A stretch of 54,426 bases of DNA from Flavimaricola sp. GTDB taxonomy: Bacteria > Pseudomonadota > Alphaproteobacteria > Rhodobacterales > Rhodobacteraceae. The notes beneath the pieces are model-generated. The model saw nothing but the letters and a program-made list of their open reading frames with translations. It did no database searches and was not told where the DNA came from. A program made the translations under genes and the position numbers. Positions 42,672 to 53,520 of this stretch are shown here, piece by piece (position 1 is the first letter of the stretch; every line of letters starts with the position of its first letter). The DNA lies in assembly GCA_029255105.1 (NCBI GenBank), contig JAQWWH010000040.1, positions 1 to 54,426 on the forward strand, in the 5' to 3' direction.

Positions 42672-44681
42672 ATGAGCTTGCCCCCCGGATTCATCGATGA
42701 GTTGCGCGGCCGCCTTAGTCTTGGGCAGGTGGTCGGCCGCAAGGTCATGTGGGACAATCGAAAATCGAACCCCGGCAAGGGCGACTTTTGGGCGCCTTGC
42801 CCGTTTCATCAGGAAAAGTCCGCGTCATTCCACGTCGATGATCAAAAGGGGTTTTATTACTGCTTTGGCTGTCACGCCAAAGGTGACGCCTTTTCGTTTG
42901 TCCGCGAAACCGAAAATGTTGGTTTCATGGAGGCGGTCGAGATACTGGCCCGCGAGGCCGGGATGCCAGTGCCCGAACGTGATCCAAGGGCGCAGCAGGT
43001 TGCCGACCGGCGCACGCAGCTCTCGGCGGTCATGGAGCAGGCGATCCAGCATTTCAGGCTCCAACTCCGCTCTGCTGCTGCGGGCGAGGCCCGGGACTAT
43101 CTTGCCCGTCGCGGGCTGGACGAGGCGGTGCAGTCACGTTGGGAAATCGGATTTGCCCCCGACATGCGTCAGGGTCTGTTTCGCTCGCTGAGCGACAAGG
43201 GTGTTTCTCCGGATCTGATCGTCGAGGCGGGCCTCTGTGCCCGGCCTGATGATGGGGGCCAGCCCTATGACCGCTTTCGCGGCCGCATCATCTTTCCCAT
43301 ACGGGATGGCCGGGGCCGCGCCATCGCTTTGGGCGGGCGGGCGATGGATCCGAATGCCCGGGCCAAGTACCTCAACTCGCCCGAAACGCCGCTGTTCGAC
43401 AAGGGGCGCAATCTGTACAACCAGAAGCCCGCCCGGGAAGCGGCGGGCAAGGGCGCGACCCTGGTCGTGGCCGAGGGGTACATGGACACAATCGCCCTGT
43501 CAGAGGCGGGGTTTCCGTCGACCGTTGCCCCCCTTGGCACCGCCATTACCGCAGAGCAGCTTCACCTGATGTGGCGCATTTCGCCCGAACCCATCATTGC
43601 GCTGGATGGGGATGCTGCCGGTCTGCGGGCGGCGATGCGGGTCATTGACCTTGCCTTGCCCTTGCTGGAATCTGGTAAATCTCTGCGCTTTGCCCTGATG
43701 CCGGCCGGGATGGACCCTGACGATGTGATCCGGTCCAAGGGTGCTGGCGCCATGCGGGCGATCCTGGACGGTGCCCTCCCCCTTGTTCAGTTGCTGTGGC
43801 GTCGCGAGACGGAAGGCAAGGTTTTTGACAGCCCCGAACGCAAGGCCGCCCTCGACAAGGTCCTGCGCGAGGCGATCCGGGTGATCCCTGATCCCTCCCT
43901 TAAGGGACACTACGGGGAAGAGTTGAAGGCCCTGCGTTGGGAGCTGTTCGGGACCCGCCGCGCTGGACCATCCTCGGGAAAGAGCGGAAGCCTGAACGGG
44001 GGCCGAAGCGGAGGCCGGAGCGGGGGCCGGACCTGGTCCGCGGCACCTGCCCCCTTTGGTCAAGCCACCGCTGTCACCGCCCGGGCCAAGGCCTCGGCCT
44101 TCGTGTCGGCTGCTGAAGGGATCGAAGACCATCTGCGCGAACAGGTCATCCTTGCCACCCTGATCCTCAACCCCGACGTCTTGCCCGGCTTTGAGGGCCA
44201 GTTGGAACAGATGGAGTCGACCGATCCGGTCCATACTGCCCTGCGTGACGCTATTCTGAGACATATCGGGGCCCCAGACCTCAGGGCTGCCCTGAGTGCG
44301 GAGATTGGGCCCGAGCCGCTTGAAAACCTCTTTGCCGAACGCCATGTGTCGATTGCGCCTCCCATTCGCCAGCCGGGCCGCCCGGACGTCGCACGGATGT
44401 GTTTGGCCGAAGAACTGGCCAAGCTGAATGCCCGCAGGGGACATGCCCGCGAATTGGAAGAGGCTATGGAGGACCTTGCCGGAATGCCCGACGAAGGACT
44501 GACATGGCGGCTGCAACAATCCGCCCTTGCGGTTGACCGGGCCGGTCGGGGCGACAACGAGGACCGGACCGAATATGAGACCGGACAGAACGGAGCCCGA
44601 ATGCGTCGCGACGAACGAAGCGCTTTTGACGATATTTTGGGAACCATCGACTTTGCAAAGGGCGGTCGCAGCCCTAAATGA
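42672..44681 (+). CDS. dnaG: DNA primase
   Basis: Makes RNA primers for replication. 669 residues: CHC2 zinc-binding domain with C43, H46, C64 and C67, the catalytic core with toprim motif VVAEGYMDTIALS and GLRAAMR, then a Ser/Gly/Arg linker at about 437-458 with repeats of GGRSGGRSGG, and a C-terminal helicase-binding region. The linker DNA is a run of GGAGGCCGGAGC-type units. The ATG lacks a strong ribosome site. Placed directly before rpoD, the usual alphaproteobacterial macromolecular-synthesis order (rpsU is not adjacent). Confidence 0.96.
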   Translation: MSLPPGFIDELRGRLSLGQVVGRKVMWDNRKSNPGKGDFWAPCPFHQEKSASFHVDDQKGFYYCFGCHAKGDAFSFVRETENVGFMEAVEILAREAGMPVPERDPRAQQVADRRTQLSAVMEQAIQHFRLQLRSAAAGEARDYLARRGLDEAVQSRWEIGFAPDMRQGLFRSLSDKGVSPDLIVEAGLCARPDDGGQPYDRFRGRIIFPIRDGRGRAIALGGRAMDPNARAKYLNSPETPLFDKGRNLYNQKPAREAAGKGATLVVAEGYMDTIALSEAGFPSTVAPLGTAITAEQLHLMWRISPEPIIALDGDAAGLRAAMRVIDLALPLLESGKSLRFALMPAGMDPDDVIRSKGAGAMRAILDGALPLVQLLWRRETEGKVFDSPERKAALDKVLREAIRVIPDPSLKGHYGEELKALRWELFGTRRAGPSSGKSGSLNGGRSGGRSGGRTWSAAPAPFGQATAVTARAKASAFVSAAEGIEDHLREQVILATLILNPDVLPGFEGQLEQMESTDPVHTALRDAILRHIGAPDLRAALSAEIGPEPLENLFAERHVSIAPPIRQPGRPDVARMCLAEELAKLNARRGHARELEEAMEDLAGMPDEGLTWRLQQSALAVDRAGRGDNEDRTEYETGQNGARMRRDERSAFDDILGTIDFAKGGRSPK

Positions 44682-44797
44682 CCAAGGTGATTCCGCTGCT
44701 AGTGCAACATATGGCAGAGAATCGCTTTTAGGCAGGTTGCGAATCACCGTCCGGACGGATTGATTCGTTTTAGAGACGCGACGGCGAATCACCTTGG
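44682..44797 (+). promoter_or_regulatory. structured leader/intergenic region between dnaG and rpoD
   Basis: CCAAGGTGATTC (44682-44693) and its exact reverse complement GAATCACCTTGG (44786-44797) bracket the gap. Within it GAATCACC also occurs at 44741-44748, followed by the palindrome CCGTCCGGACGG (44747-44758) and TGATTC (44761-44766). Several competing hairpins are therefore possible ahead of rpoD. Confidence 0.65.
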
Positions 44798-44821
44798 ACG
44801 ATACTGGAGCAGGAGCCCCAC

Positions 44822-46816
<1,995 letters not shown>

Positions 46817-46832
46817 GTGTTCGATCGGCGGC

Positions 46833-46856
46833 CCTTTCTGGGGTCGCCGTTCATGC
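46833..46856 (+). terminator. possible rpoD terminator hairpin (weak)
   Basis: GGCGGCCC and GGGTCGCC form an 8-pair stem with one mismatch, 17 bases after the rpoD stop, without a T-run. The 81-base gap to the sulfotransferase holds nothing else clear. Confidence 0.35.
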
Positions 46857-46897
46857 CTATGCTTTGACCTGGGCAAACCGACTTTTGGGGGCAGGCC

Positions 46898-48466
46898 ATG
46901 CTGGACAAAGCGAAAGCTCTGGCGAAAGCGGGCCGGTTTGCCGAGGCAGATCAGCTATTTGACAAGCTAGTCCAGCAAAAACCCAAAAATGCCGTTGTCC
47001 TGGCCGAAGCCATTCGGTTTCAGAACCGCTATACCCGAAGGTTTGGCAAAGCCTTGTTGTTGTCCGAGCGTCTCTTGACGCTCAAGCCGAAGGCAGCGGA
47101 AAGCTTTGTCCTTTCGGCAGAAAGCTCTCTTAACTGTCAAAGGCTTGCCCAGGCCAGGGATCATGCCGCAGCAGCCCTGCGCATCGCCCCCGACAATCCC
47201 GATGCCTTGTTCATCGCCGCAGCTGTCGACATGGCGCTGAACCGCCATGACGAGGCACTTGAAAAGATCGAACAGGCCCTGCGCCAGCAACCCGATCACC
47301 TGCCGTCGCGCATTCAGCTTGCACGGGCCCTGCGGGCGTCGGGTGATATGATCCGGGCCGAGACCCTGACAAGGGAGCTGCTGGTAGAGCATCCAAACAA
47401 CGCCTCTCTCCTGCCGCTTCTGTTCAGCGTGGCCAAGATAGAGCGGTCAGATCCCGAAGTGGAACGATTGACCGACACGATCCTGCCAGCGTTGCGCAAG
47501 ATCGGCGGACAAGACTATGCGGATGCCCTGCGCCTGCTGGCTAAGGCCCAGGTGGATTTCGGAGAGGACGAGGCCGCTTTCCTGACGACGGTCGAGGCAA
47601 AGACCGCCGCCCCGATGAAGCGTGATGTCGACGGATATGCCGCTTTTGTCGAGGCCCTCTGCTCCCAGACCCACAAGCAGTCGTTTGAAGACGGGGGCGG
47701 GGATCCAAGCGAACGCCCCTTGTTGATCGTGGGCATGCCCCGCAGCGGGTCGACCCTGTTGGAACAGATGCTGACCCGGCATTCCAAGGTGGAAAGCGTG
47801 GGGGAAAGCCCGGCGCTGCATTTGATCAGCCAGAGCCTTCGCCTCCGGACGCATAGCGGCGCGGACATGATTAAGGCTATCCGAGAGATGCCGGCCTCAG
47901 CGGCCAACAGTCTGGCCCAACGCTATCTTGGGGATACCGCACCAAGCCGGGCCGAGACCGCCGTAGTGGTTGACAAATCGTTGCACAATTTTGAGCTTTT
48001 GGGGCTTTTTGCCAAATTCCTACCTAGGGCGAGGGTCATCCACATGCTGCGGGACCCGCTGGATACCTGCGTGTCGTGCTTTATCCAGCAGCTTTCGCCC
48101 TGGCACAGCTATACGCAGGATCTGCACCTGCTGGGCCGGGCCTATATGCAGCATCGACAGGTCATGGATCACTGGGCAGAGGTCCTTCCCAACCCCATCC
48201 TGACGCTGCGCTACGAAGACCTTGTGACCGAACCCGAGGCCACACTGGGCCGGGCGCTGGATTTCGCGGGGCTTGAGTGGGAGGTCGCCTGCCTCGACTT
48301 CCAATCCAGCGCAAATCGTAGCAAAACTCTGTCCGCTCATCAGGTGCGCCAGCCCCTCTATGCATCGTCGATAAGGCGTTGGGAACGTTACGATAAGTTC
48401 CTTGATCCGCTCAAGGCCGAACTGCGCCCGCTCTACCCGGATGGTTGGACCGAGTCCTATCGGTAA
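46898..48466 (+). CDS. TPR-containing sulfotransferase family protein
   Basis: 522 residues. Residues 1-230 are helical repeats of TPR type (for example FAEADQLFDKLVQQKPKNAV and HDEALEKIEQALRQQPDHLP). A sulfotransferase domain runs from about 272: the PAPS-binding loop LLIVGMPRSGSTLLEQM, GESPALHLI, and the later RDPLDTCVSCFIQQ and EDLVTEPEA blocks. Such proteins transfer sulfate from PAPS to a polysaccharide, peptide or other acceptor; which one is unknown. It stands between rpoD and nrdR, near a capsule locus starting 1.7 kb further, so sulfation of a surface glycan is possible (inference). Confidence 0.85.
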   Translation: MLDKAKALAKAGRFAEADQLFDKLVQQKPKNAVVLAEAIRFQNRYTRRFGKALLLSERLLTLKPKAAESFVLSAESSLNCQRLAQARDHAAAALRIAPDNPDALFIAAAVDMALNRHDEALEKIEQALRQQPDHLPSRIQLARALRASGDMIRAETLTRELLVEHPNNASLLPLLFSVAKIERSDPEVERLTDTILPALRKIGGQDYADALRLLAKAQVDFGEDEAAFLTTVEAKTAAPMKRDVDGYAAFVEALCSQTHKQSFEDGGGDPSERPLLIVGMPRSGSTLLEQMLTRHSKVESVGESPALHLISQSLRLRTHSGADMIKAIREMPASAANSLAQRYLGDTAPSRAETAVVVDKSLHNFELLGLFAKFLPRARVIHMLRDPLDTCVSCFIQQLSPWHSYTQDLHLLGRAYMQHRQVMDHWAEVLPNPILTLRYEDLVTEPEATLGRALDFAGLEWEVACLDFQSSANRSKTLSAHQVRQPLYASSIRRWERYDKFLDPLKAELRPLYPDGWTESYR

Positions 48467-48482
48467 CAACATCAAGCGTTAA

Positions 48483-48503
48483 GATTTGGGGTCTACCCAA
48501 ATC
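48483..48503 (+). terminator. hairpin after sulfotransferase gene
   Basis: GATTTGGG-GTCTA-CCCAAATC, a perfect 8-base inverted repeat. A second smaller one, GTGGG-GAAAA-CCCAC (48534-48548), lies closer to nrdR. Neither has a T-run. They could end the preceding transcript or shape the nrdR leader. Confidence 0.45.
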
Positions 48504-48573
48504 CTAGAGGCTTTCCTATAGTGCTGGCCATAAGTGGGGAAAACCCACACAAGGCAGAGACGAGGACAGGACC

Positions 48574-49041
48574 ATGCGTTGCCCCTTTTGCGGAAACGTC
48601 GATACACAAGTTAAAGACTCACGTCCCGCCGAGGACCACGTCGCCATTCGGCGGCGCCGGTTTTGTCCGGCCTGCGGGGGACGCTTTACCACCTACGAGC
48701 GGGTGCAGTTGCGTGATCTGGTTGTCATCAAATCTAACGGTCGCCGCGAGGACTTTGACAGGGACAAGTTGGAACGCTCGATCCGCATAGCCCTGCAAAA
48801 GCGCCCGGTCGAGCCTGAGCGGATGGACCAGATGATCTCGGGTATAGTGCGCCGGTTGGAATCGTTGGGAGAGACTGACATCAACTCGAACCAGATCGGT
48901 GAGATCGTGATGGAAAGCCTCGCCCGGATCGACACGGTGGCCTATGTCCGTTTTGCCAGCGTCTACATGAACTTTCAGGCGGTTGGCGACTTTGACAAGT
49001 TCATGGACGATCTTCGGCCAGGTCCCAAGTCAGAGCTGTGA
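48574..49041 (+). CDS. nrdR: transcriptional repressor NrdR
   Basis: Represses ribonucleotide reductase genes when bound to ATP/dATP. 155 residues: a zinc ribbon with C3, C6, C31 and C34, then an ATP-cone at about 49-139 ([20 protein letters not shown]). The length and start MRCPFCGN are canonical. Its last bases contain the GTG start of ribD (GTGA overlap), a linkage common in proteobacteria. I see no clear NrdR box before it. Confidence 0.96.
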   Translation: MRCPFCGNVDTQVKDSRPAEDHVAIRRRRFCPACGGRFTTYERVQLRDLVVIKSNGRREDFDRDKLERSIRIALQKRPVEPERMDQMISGIVRRLESLGETDINSNQIGEIVMESLARIDTVAYVRFASVYMNFQAVGDFDKFMDDLRPGPKSEL

Positions 49042-50135
49042 TCCAAGACGCAGACCGTCGCTATATGGCGCTGGCCCTTAGTCTGGGCCGGCGTGGTATG
49101 GGGCAGGTCGGCCCCTGGCCGTCGGTCGGCTGCGTGATCGTGAAGGATGGGCGCATTATCGGCCGTGGCCGCAGCGATGCTGTCCTTGTCCAGCATGCCG
49201 AGGTGGGCGCCCTGCAACAGGCAGGTCCTGCAGCCAAAGGTGCTACGGCCTATGTCACGCTTGAACCCTGTTCGCATCAAGGCAGGACGCCACCCTGCGC
49301 GAATGCCCTGATCGACGCAGGTGTCGCCCGGGTCGTGGTCGCAACCGGAGATCCCAATCCGCTGGTCGCGGGCGAAGGACTGGCCCGGTTGCGTGCGGCG
49401 GGCGTCATCGTGGATCTCGGGTGTCTGGAAGACTCGGCACGGGACGATCATGCAGGCTTTCTGCTGGTCCAGACCGAGGGCCGCCCCTTTGTCACATTGA
49501 AGCTTGCCATGAGTCTGGATGGGCGCATCGCAACAGCGACCGGCGAAAGCAAATGGATCACCGGTCCTGAGGCGCGGCGTGCTGTCCACGCTTTGCGCGC
49601 CCGCCATGACGCGGTGATGGTTGGGGCCGGAACCGCCCGCGAGGACGATCCGATGCTGACCGTCCGCGACATGGGTGCGGTGCGCCAGCCGGTCCGGGTC
49701 GTCGTCTCGCGCCGTCTGGATTTGCCCGTCGATAGCGCATTGGTCCGAACGGCGGACACGGTGCCACTATGGCTTTGCCACGATGCCGGACTGGACCCGA
49801 AGGTTGTTGCGAACTGGGCCGCCCTTGGGGCGACCTGTTTACCCTGCGATGTCTATGGTCGTCAGGTCACCCCGCCCTCGGTCTTGCGCCAATTGGCGGC
49901 CAAAGGGATCACAAGGGTCTTTTGCGAAGGCGGTGGGGGCCTGGCCAGTTCCCTGCTGGGTGCCGGTCTTGTCGATGAACTGATCGTGTTCGCTGCCGGG
50001 ACCATTATCGGGGCCGAGGGGACGCCGGGCGTCGCTGCAATGGGGCTAGACCGATTGTCGGATGCCCCCCAGTTTCAGCTTGCCGAAACTCGGGCGGTCG
50101 GGGCTGACACGCTGCAACGGTGGCGGCGTCGATAG
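49038..50135 (+). CDS. ribD: bifunctional riboflavin biosynthesis deaminase/reductase
   Basis: Carries out the deamination and reduction steps of the riboflavin pathway on pyrimidine intermediates. 365 residues: deaminase domain at 1-145 with H53 and E55 (HAEVGALQ) and C78/C87 ([12 protein letters not shown]), and a reductase domain from about 148 ([32 protein letters not shown]). GTG 49038 overlaps the nrdR stop; an ATG at 49065 is a less likely start since it would cut the conserved first helix. No further rib genes follow; the capsule gene converges 34 bases after the stop. Confidence 0.95.
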   Translation: MIQDADRRYMALALSLGRRGMGQVGPWPSVGCVIVKDGRIIGRGRSDAVLVQHAEVGALQQAGPAAKGATAYVTLEPCSHQGRTPPCANALIDAGVARVVVATGDPNPLVAGEGLARLRAAGVIVDLGCLEDSARDDHAGFLLVQTEGRPFVTLKLAMSLDGRIATATGESKWITGPEARRAVHALRARHDAVMVGAGTAREDDPMLTVRDMGAVRQPVRVVVSRRLDLPVDSALVRTADTVPLWLCHDAGLDPKVVANWAALGATCLPCDVYGRQVTPPSVLRQLAAKGITRVFCEGGGGLASSLLGAGLVDELIVFAAGTIIGAEGTPGVAAMGLDRLSDAPQFQLAETRAVGADTLQRWRRR

Positions 50136-50169
50136 GCTTTCTCTGGGGCTGCATGGCGCGGCGGAATTG

Positions 50170-52203
50170 TTAACGCCACAGGCTGGCGCGGCTGGCAAAG
50201 ACGCCCTGCACTTTGGCAAGGGCGCGATTGACCCGGCCGGGATGGGGGATCTGGCCCTTGGCCAGCCGCTCAACAACCACTTCGACGGGGCAGGGCCGGT
50301 TTGTTACCGGATCAAAGTATCGGGGGTAGGCGATCAGGGTGGCATGGGCCAGGGCTACCACATCGGGCAGGGCCTCTCTGCGAGACAGGGGCATACCCCT
50401 GTCTTCGGTCAGGCCCCAGCCGGCGTAAAAGGGCTGGCCCAGGCAGGTGACCTTCTTTTGGCGCAAGAGGGCCTCGAACCCGATGGCAGAGGTCATCGTC
50501 CAGACCTCCTCCACAGCGTCCAGCGCCTTGACTGGATCGGTTGCGGTCAGGACCACATCTGCAATCTGATCGGCATCCGGGACCGCGCCGGGCCTCAAGC
50601 CAGCCTCGACGTCGGGGTGTGGCTTGTAAAGAATGATAGCGGCGGGATTTGCCGTCCGGGCGGCGGTCAAAAGCCCCCGGTTGGTGCTGATCTCACTGGT
50701 GCCAAGCCGGATAGAGGCATCGTCCTCGACCTGTCCCGGCACCAGAATGCGCCGCCCTTTTGCCAAATCGGGCGGCATTTCTCCGCCAAGATTGTATTTA
50801 CTAAGACCAAGGGAAAGCAGCTTGCCAATCAAGGCCTCGGTCCGGGTGCGGTCCGCTGAGGATAGCTTGTAGGCGGCGGCGATATGCTGTTCGATCCGAC
50901 TTTCCCGGCTGGGGTCGTAGTAGATCCCAAGATCATCGCAGACGAGGCTAAGGGGCGGGACGAGGTCCGCCCCCAATCCGCGCGAGCGCAGAAAGCCGTC
51001 CTCGACCCGCACGACGTCTGCCGCTTCGAGAGCCTCGGTCGTCTTGCCTGCCCAAACCATGATCCTGCGACCGGTCTTATCGGCCAGGGCGACGGCGGCC
51101 TCTGGTTCGGCGAAAACCACCTTTTCATGCTGGCCAAAAACCCGCTGGATGGGTGCACGCTTCCACAATCGCATGCCTGTGGCGACCCACCCCCTGTGAT
51201 CCTCGCGCCAGGCCCGCGTTTCAGCCTCGAGCGTCGCGATGGCGTCTTCCAACTGACATAGCTTGTCGCGATAGGGATCATACCAGGTGGGGTAGAGTAT
51301 CATTGCGGCGGCAAAGAGTTGGGCTGCCGTCAGCTTGCGGCCGCGGCGGTCAAGGGGCATCCGGTCATCGCTTAGCCCCCATCCGGCATAAAAGGGCTGG
51401 CCGAACAGGACCGGGCGATGGCCGGCGAGTATCGCCTCGAATCCCAGCTGCGACGAGACCGCGTAGACCCCAACCGCGCCCTCCATCAACCGCCAGGGCG
51501 AGACGGGCGTGTCCAGAAATGCCATGTTCGGCCCAAGGTCTTCCGCCCGGAAATGGCCCTTTCGATGACCCTGCATCGTCTCGGGGTGGGACTTGATCAG
51601 GATCCGCGCGCCGGGATGCTCTTCCCGGGCGACGAACAACATCTCGCGAAAGGTGTTGCGGTTGGCGCGGCTGGCCGTAACGGAGGCGTCGCTATTGGTC
51701 TGGTCGATCACAAGGACATAGCCGGGTTCGGGAACCTCAGCTTCGGCCAAAAAGGCCGAGTATTTGGACAGATGGCTTTTTTGCAGTCGATCAATGGCCG
51801 CCCGGGCGCGGTTCAGAAGGACCGTGTCGTCGAGCTTGGCTGTCGCCAATAGTACCTCAAGATCAGAGGGCTGGGCCGGATCAAAGTGGACCCCTCGGGT
51901 GTCCAGATGCAGGCCAATGGGCGGCTCGCCCTCCCGCCCGGGCCGGACTGAGCGCAAAAAGGCGTCCTCGACCCGCAAGATAGGGGTTTGGGTGTGGGCG
52001 GCGACAGCCTCGCCCCGCGGGCTTGTCGGGCTTTGGCCCCAAACGCCGACCATGTCCTCCGGGCCGGGTTTGCCCAAGCGGATGTCATAGCCCGAAAGCT
52101 CCAGCATGCGCCGGATGCGTCGCTGGGTCAGAAACCCGCCGTTGTAGACAAAAAGCCGCCGCGGGGTTCCTCCCGCGGCGGCCGTTTCGATTGTCTGAGA
52201 CAC
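50170..52203 (-). CDS. kpsC: KpsC-like capsule glycosyltransferase (beta-Kdo linker synthesis)
   Basis: 677 residues forming two similar halves: RVEDAFLRSVRPGREGEPP in the first and RVEDGFLRSRGLGADLVPP in the second, each later carrying a GQPFYAGWGL block. This duplicated plan is that of KpsC, a two-active-site enzyme that, with KpsS, builds the poly-Kdo linker on which group 2 capsules are assembled at the inner face of the inner membrane. GTG 52203 begins 4 bases after the stop of the export lipoprotein gene, with no evident ribosome site, so translation is probably coupled. Confidence 0.88.
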   Translation of the reverse strand: MSQTIETAAAGGTPRRLFVYNGGFLTQRRIRRMLELSGYDIRLGKPGPEDMVGVWGQSPTSPRGEAVAAHTQTPILRVEDAFLRSVRPGREGEPPIGLHLDTRGVHFDPAQPSDLEVLLATAKLDDTVLLNRARAAIDRLQKSHLSKYSAFLAEAEVPEPGYVLVIDQTNSDASVTASRANRNTFREMLFVAREEHPGARILIKSHPETMQGHRKGHFRAEDLGPNMAFLDTPVSPWRLMEGAVGVYAVSSQLGFEAILAGHRPVLFGQPFYAGWGLSDDRMPLDRRGRKLTAAQLFAAAMILYPTWYDPYRDKLCQLEDAIATLEAETRAWREDHRGWVATGMRLWKRAPIQRVFGQHEKVVFAEPEAAVALADKTGRRIMVWAGKTTEALEAADVVRVEDGFLRSRGLGADLVPPLSLVCDDLGIYYDPSRESRIEQHIAAAYKLSSADRTRTEALIGKLLSLGLSKYNLGGEMPPDLAKGRRILVPGQVEDDASIRLGTSEISTNRGLLTAARTANPAAIILYKPHPDVEAGLRPGAVPDADQIADVVLTATDPVKALDAVEEVWTMTSAIGFEALLRQKKVTCLGQPFYAGWGLTEDRGMPLSRREALPDVVALAHATLIAYPRYFDPVTNRPCPVEVVVERLAKGQIPHPGRVNRALAKVQGVFASRASLWR

Positions 52204-52207
52204 GTCG

Positions 52208-53344
52208 CTAAAGGCCGGATGTTGCCGTCGTTACGGCGTCGACTGTACCCAGGGTACCGGTAAGGGCTGCGATCACCTTGTTGAACTGAACAAATGGCGC
52301 CTCGGTCACATAGACCGTGTCATCGTCCCGGATCGCGAAATCACGGGCAAAGAAGATGCCGTTCGGGCGGGTGAGGTCCAGAACATAGACAACCCGCTGG
52401 GCCCCGATCAGATCATCGCGGCCGACCAGGGCACGGGCGATGGCCTCGGGCTCGTTGCGGAATACAAAGACGCCTGTGGGATCGGCTGCAGCCGAACTCA
52501 GCCCGCCAACCTGCGCCAAAGCCTCGATGGCCGAGATGCTTTGGCTGTCAAACCGGATCTGGGTCTGCGTTCCGGTTGCACCGAGTGCCGTGAACGACCG
52601 TGTGTCTTCCTGAACGATGATCTGATCCCCATTGCGAAGGGCAATGTCATGGGCCGGATGGGTGTACAGATCCTCGAACCAGATCGTGCCTGTATGGGCG
52701 CCGCGCACCACGGTGACCTGGGCAATTTCTGTCGGGATGGACAGCCCGCCCGCATTGGCCAGCATATTGGCCAGCGTGCGGGTCGGACGTTGGATCGGGT
52801 AGACACCCTGTCCTGTCACGCCGCCGGCGATCGAAACGGTGGAACCGTCGCCGGCCAGGCGGCTGACCTGTACCTGAGGATCGGGGGTCTGCTCTTCCAG
52901 CTTTTCAGAGATCAGGCGGCGGACCGCTTCGGGCGTGTTCCCGGCGGCACGAATTCGCCCGGCATAGGGGACAAAGATAAAGCCCGATCCATCGACCTGC
53001 ACCTCATCGAGGACGGCGGCATTCATGCCCTCGGGGACCAGCAGGCCATCGTCAACGTTCTCCCAGATCGTCAAACCAAGGACATCGCCGGGCTGGATAG
53101 TATCGGACCCCAGCACAGATGCATTCAGAAAGCCTTCGGAAAACGCCAGGGCAGGGGTCACCCCTGCGATGGCATTGATCCTGTCATCGACTGTCAGGAT
53201 AAAGGCGTCGCCCTCTTCCATGACCGAGCCGGAAAAGATCTCGGCCCGGTTCGGACCCGACCGTGGAAGGCCGCAAGCCGCCAAAAGGCTAAGCGCGGCA
53301 AGCACGGCCACGCCCCGTGCAAAGCGTACGTGTAGGATTGTCAC
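52208..53344 (-). CDS. polysaccharide export lipoprotein (KpsD/Wza-like)
   Basis: 378 residues. The signal ends SLLAAC with C24 as the lipidation site. A polysaccharide-export (Poly_export) domain follows at about 80-155 (SDTIQPGDVLGLTIWENVDD), then SLBB-type repeats (VSIAGGVTGQGVYPIQRP; GDQIIVQEDTRSF). Such proteins form the outer-membrane channel or periplasmic conduit for capsule. GTG 53344 has GAGGAG about 9 bases upstream. It lies between KpsS-like and KpsC-like genes in one leftward operon. Confidence 0.9.
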   Translation of the reverse strand: MTILHVRFARGVAVLAALSLLAACGLPRSGPNRAEIFSGSVMEEGDAFILTVDDRINAIAGVTPALAFSEGFLNASVLGSDTIQPGDVLGLTIWENVDDGLLVPEGMNAAVLDEVQVDGSGFIFVPYAGRIRAAGNTPEAVRRLISEKLEEQTPDPQVQVSRLAGDGSTVSIAGGVTGQGVYPIQRPTRTLANMLANAGGLSIPTEIAQVTVVRGAHTGTIWFEDLYTHPAHDIALRNGDQIIVQEDTRSFTALGATGTQTQIRFDSQSISAIEALAQVGGLSSAAADPTGVFVFRNEPEAIARALVGRDDLIGAQRVVYVLDLTRPNGIFFARDFAIRDDDTVYVTEAPFVQFNKVIAALTGTLGTVDAVTTATSGL

Positions 53345-53463
53345 TGCTCGGTCTCCTCGACCTGTATTGTTGTTGCCTCAACTTTTTCTTTCAAACTACC
53401 GAAATCGGGCCAGTAAATCTACCGACCCGGCCGGCAAGAGGCTCCGGCCCGAACCGAGGTGTT

Positions 53464-53482
53464 GCGGCATTGCCGCTTTTTT
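53464..53482 (+). terminator. rightward intrinsic terminator in the capsule operon gap
   Basis: GCGGC-ATT-GCCGC followed by TTTTTT on the plus strand. Another hairpin, GGCCGG/CCGGCC (53429-53449), lies just before it. No rightward gene ends here: the neighbouring genes run left. The 176-base gap 53345-53520 otherwise holds the promoter and ribosome region of the export gene. Confidence 0.6.
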
Positions 53483-53520
53483 CAAGAAATCATTGGGCTA
53501 AACGCTAGGTCTGGTAGGTT

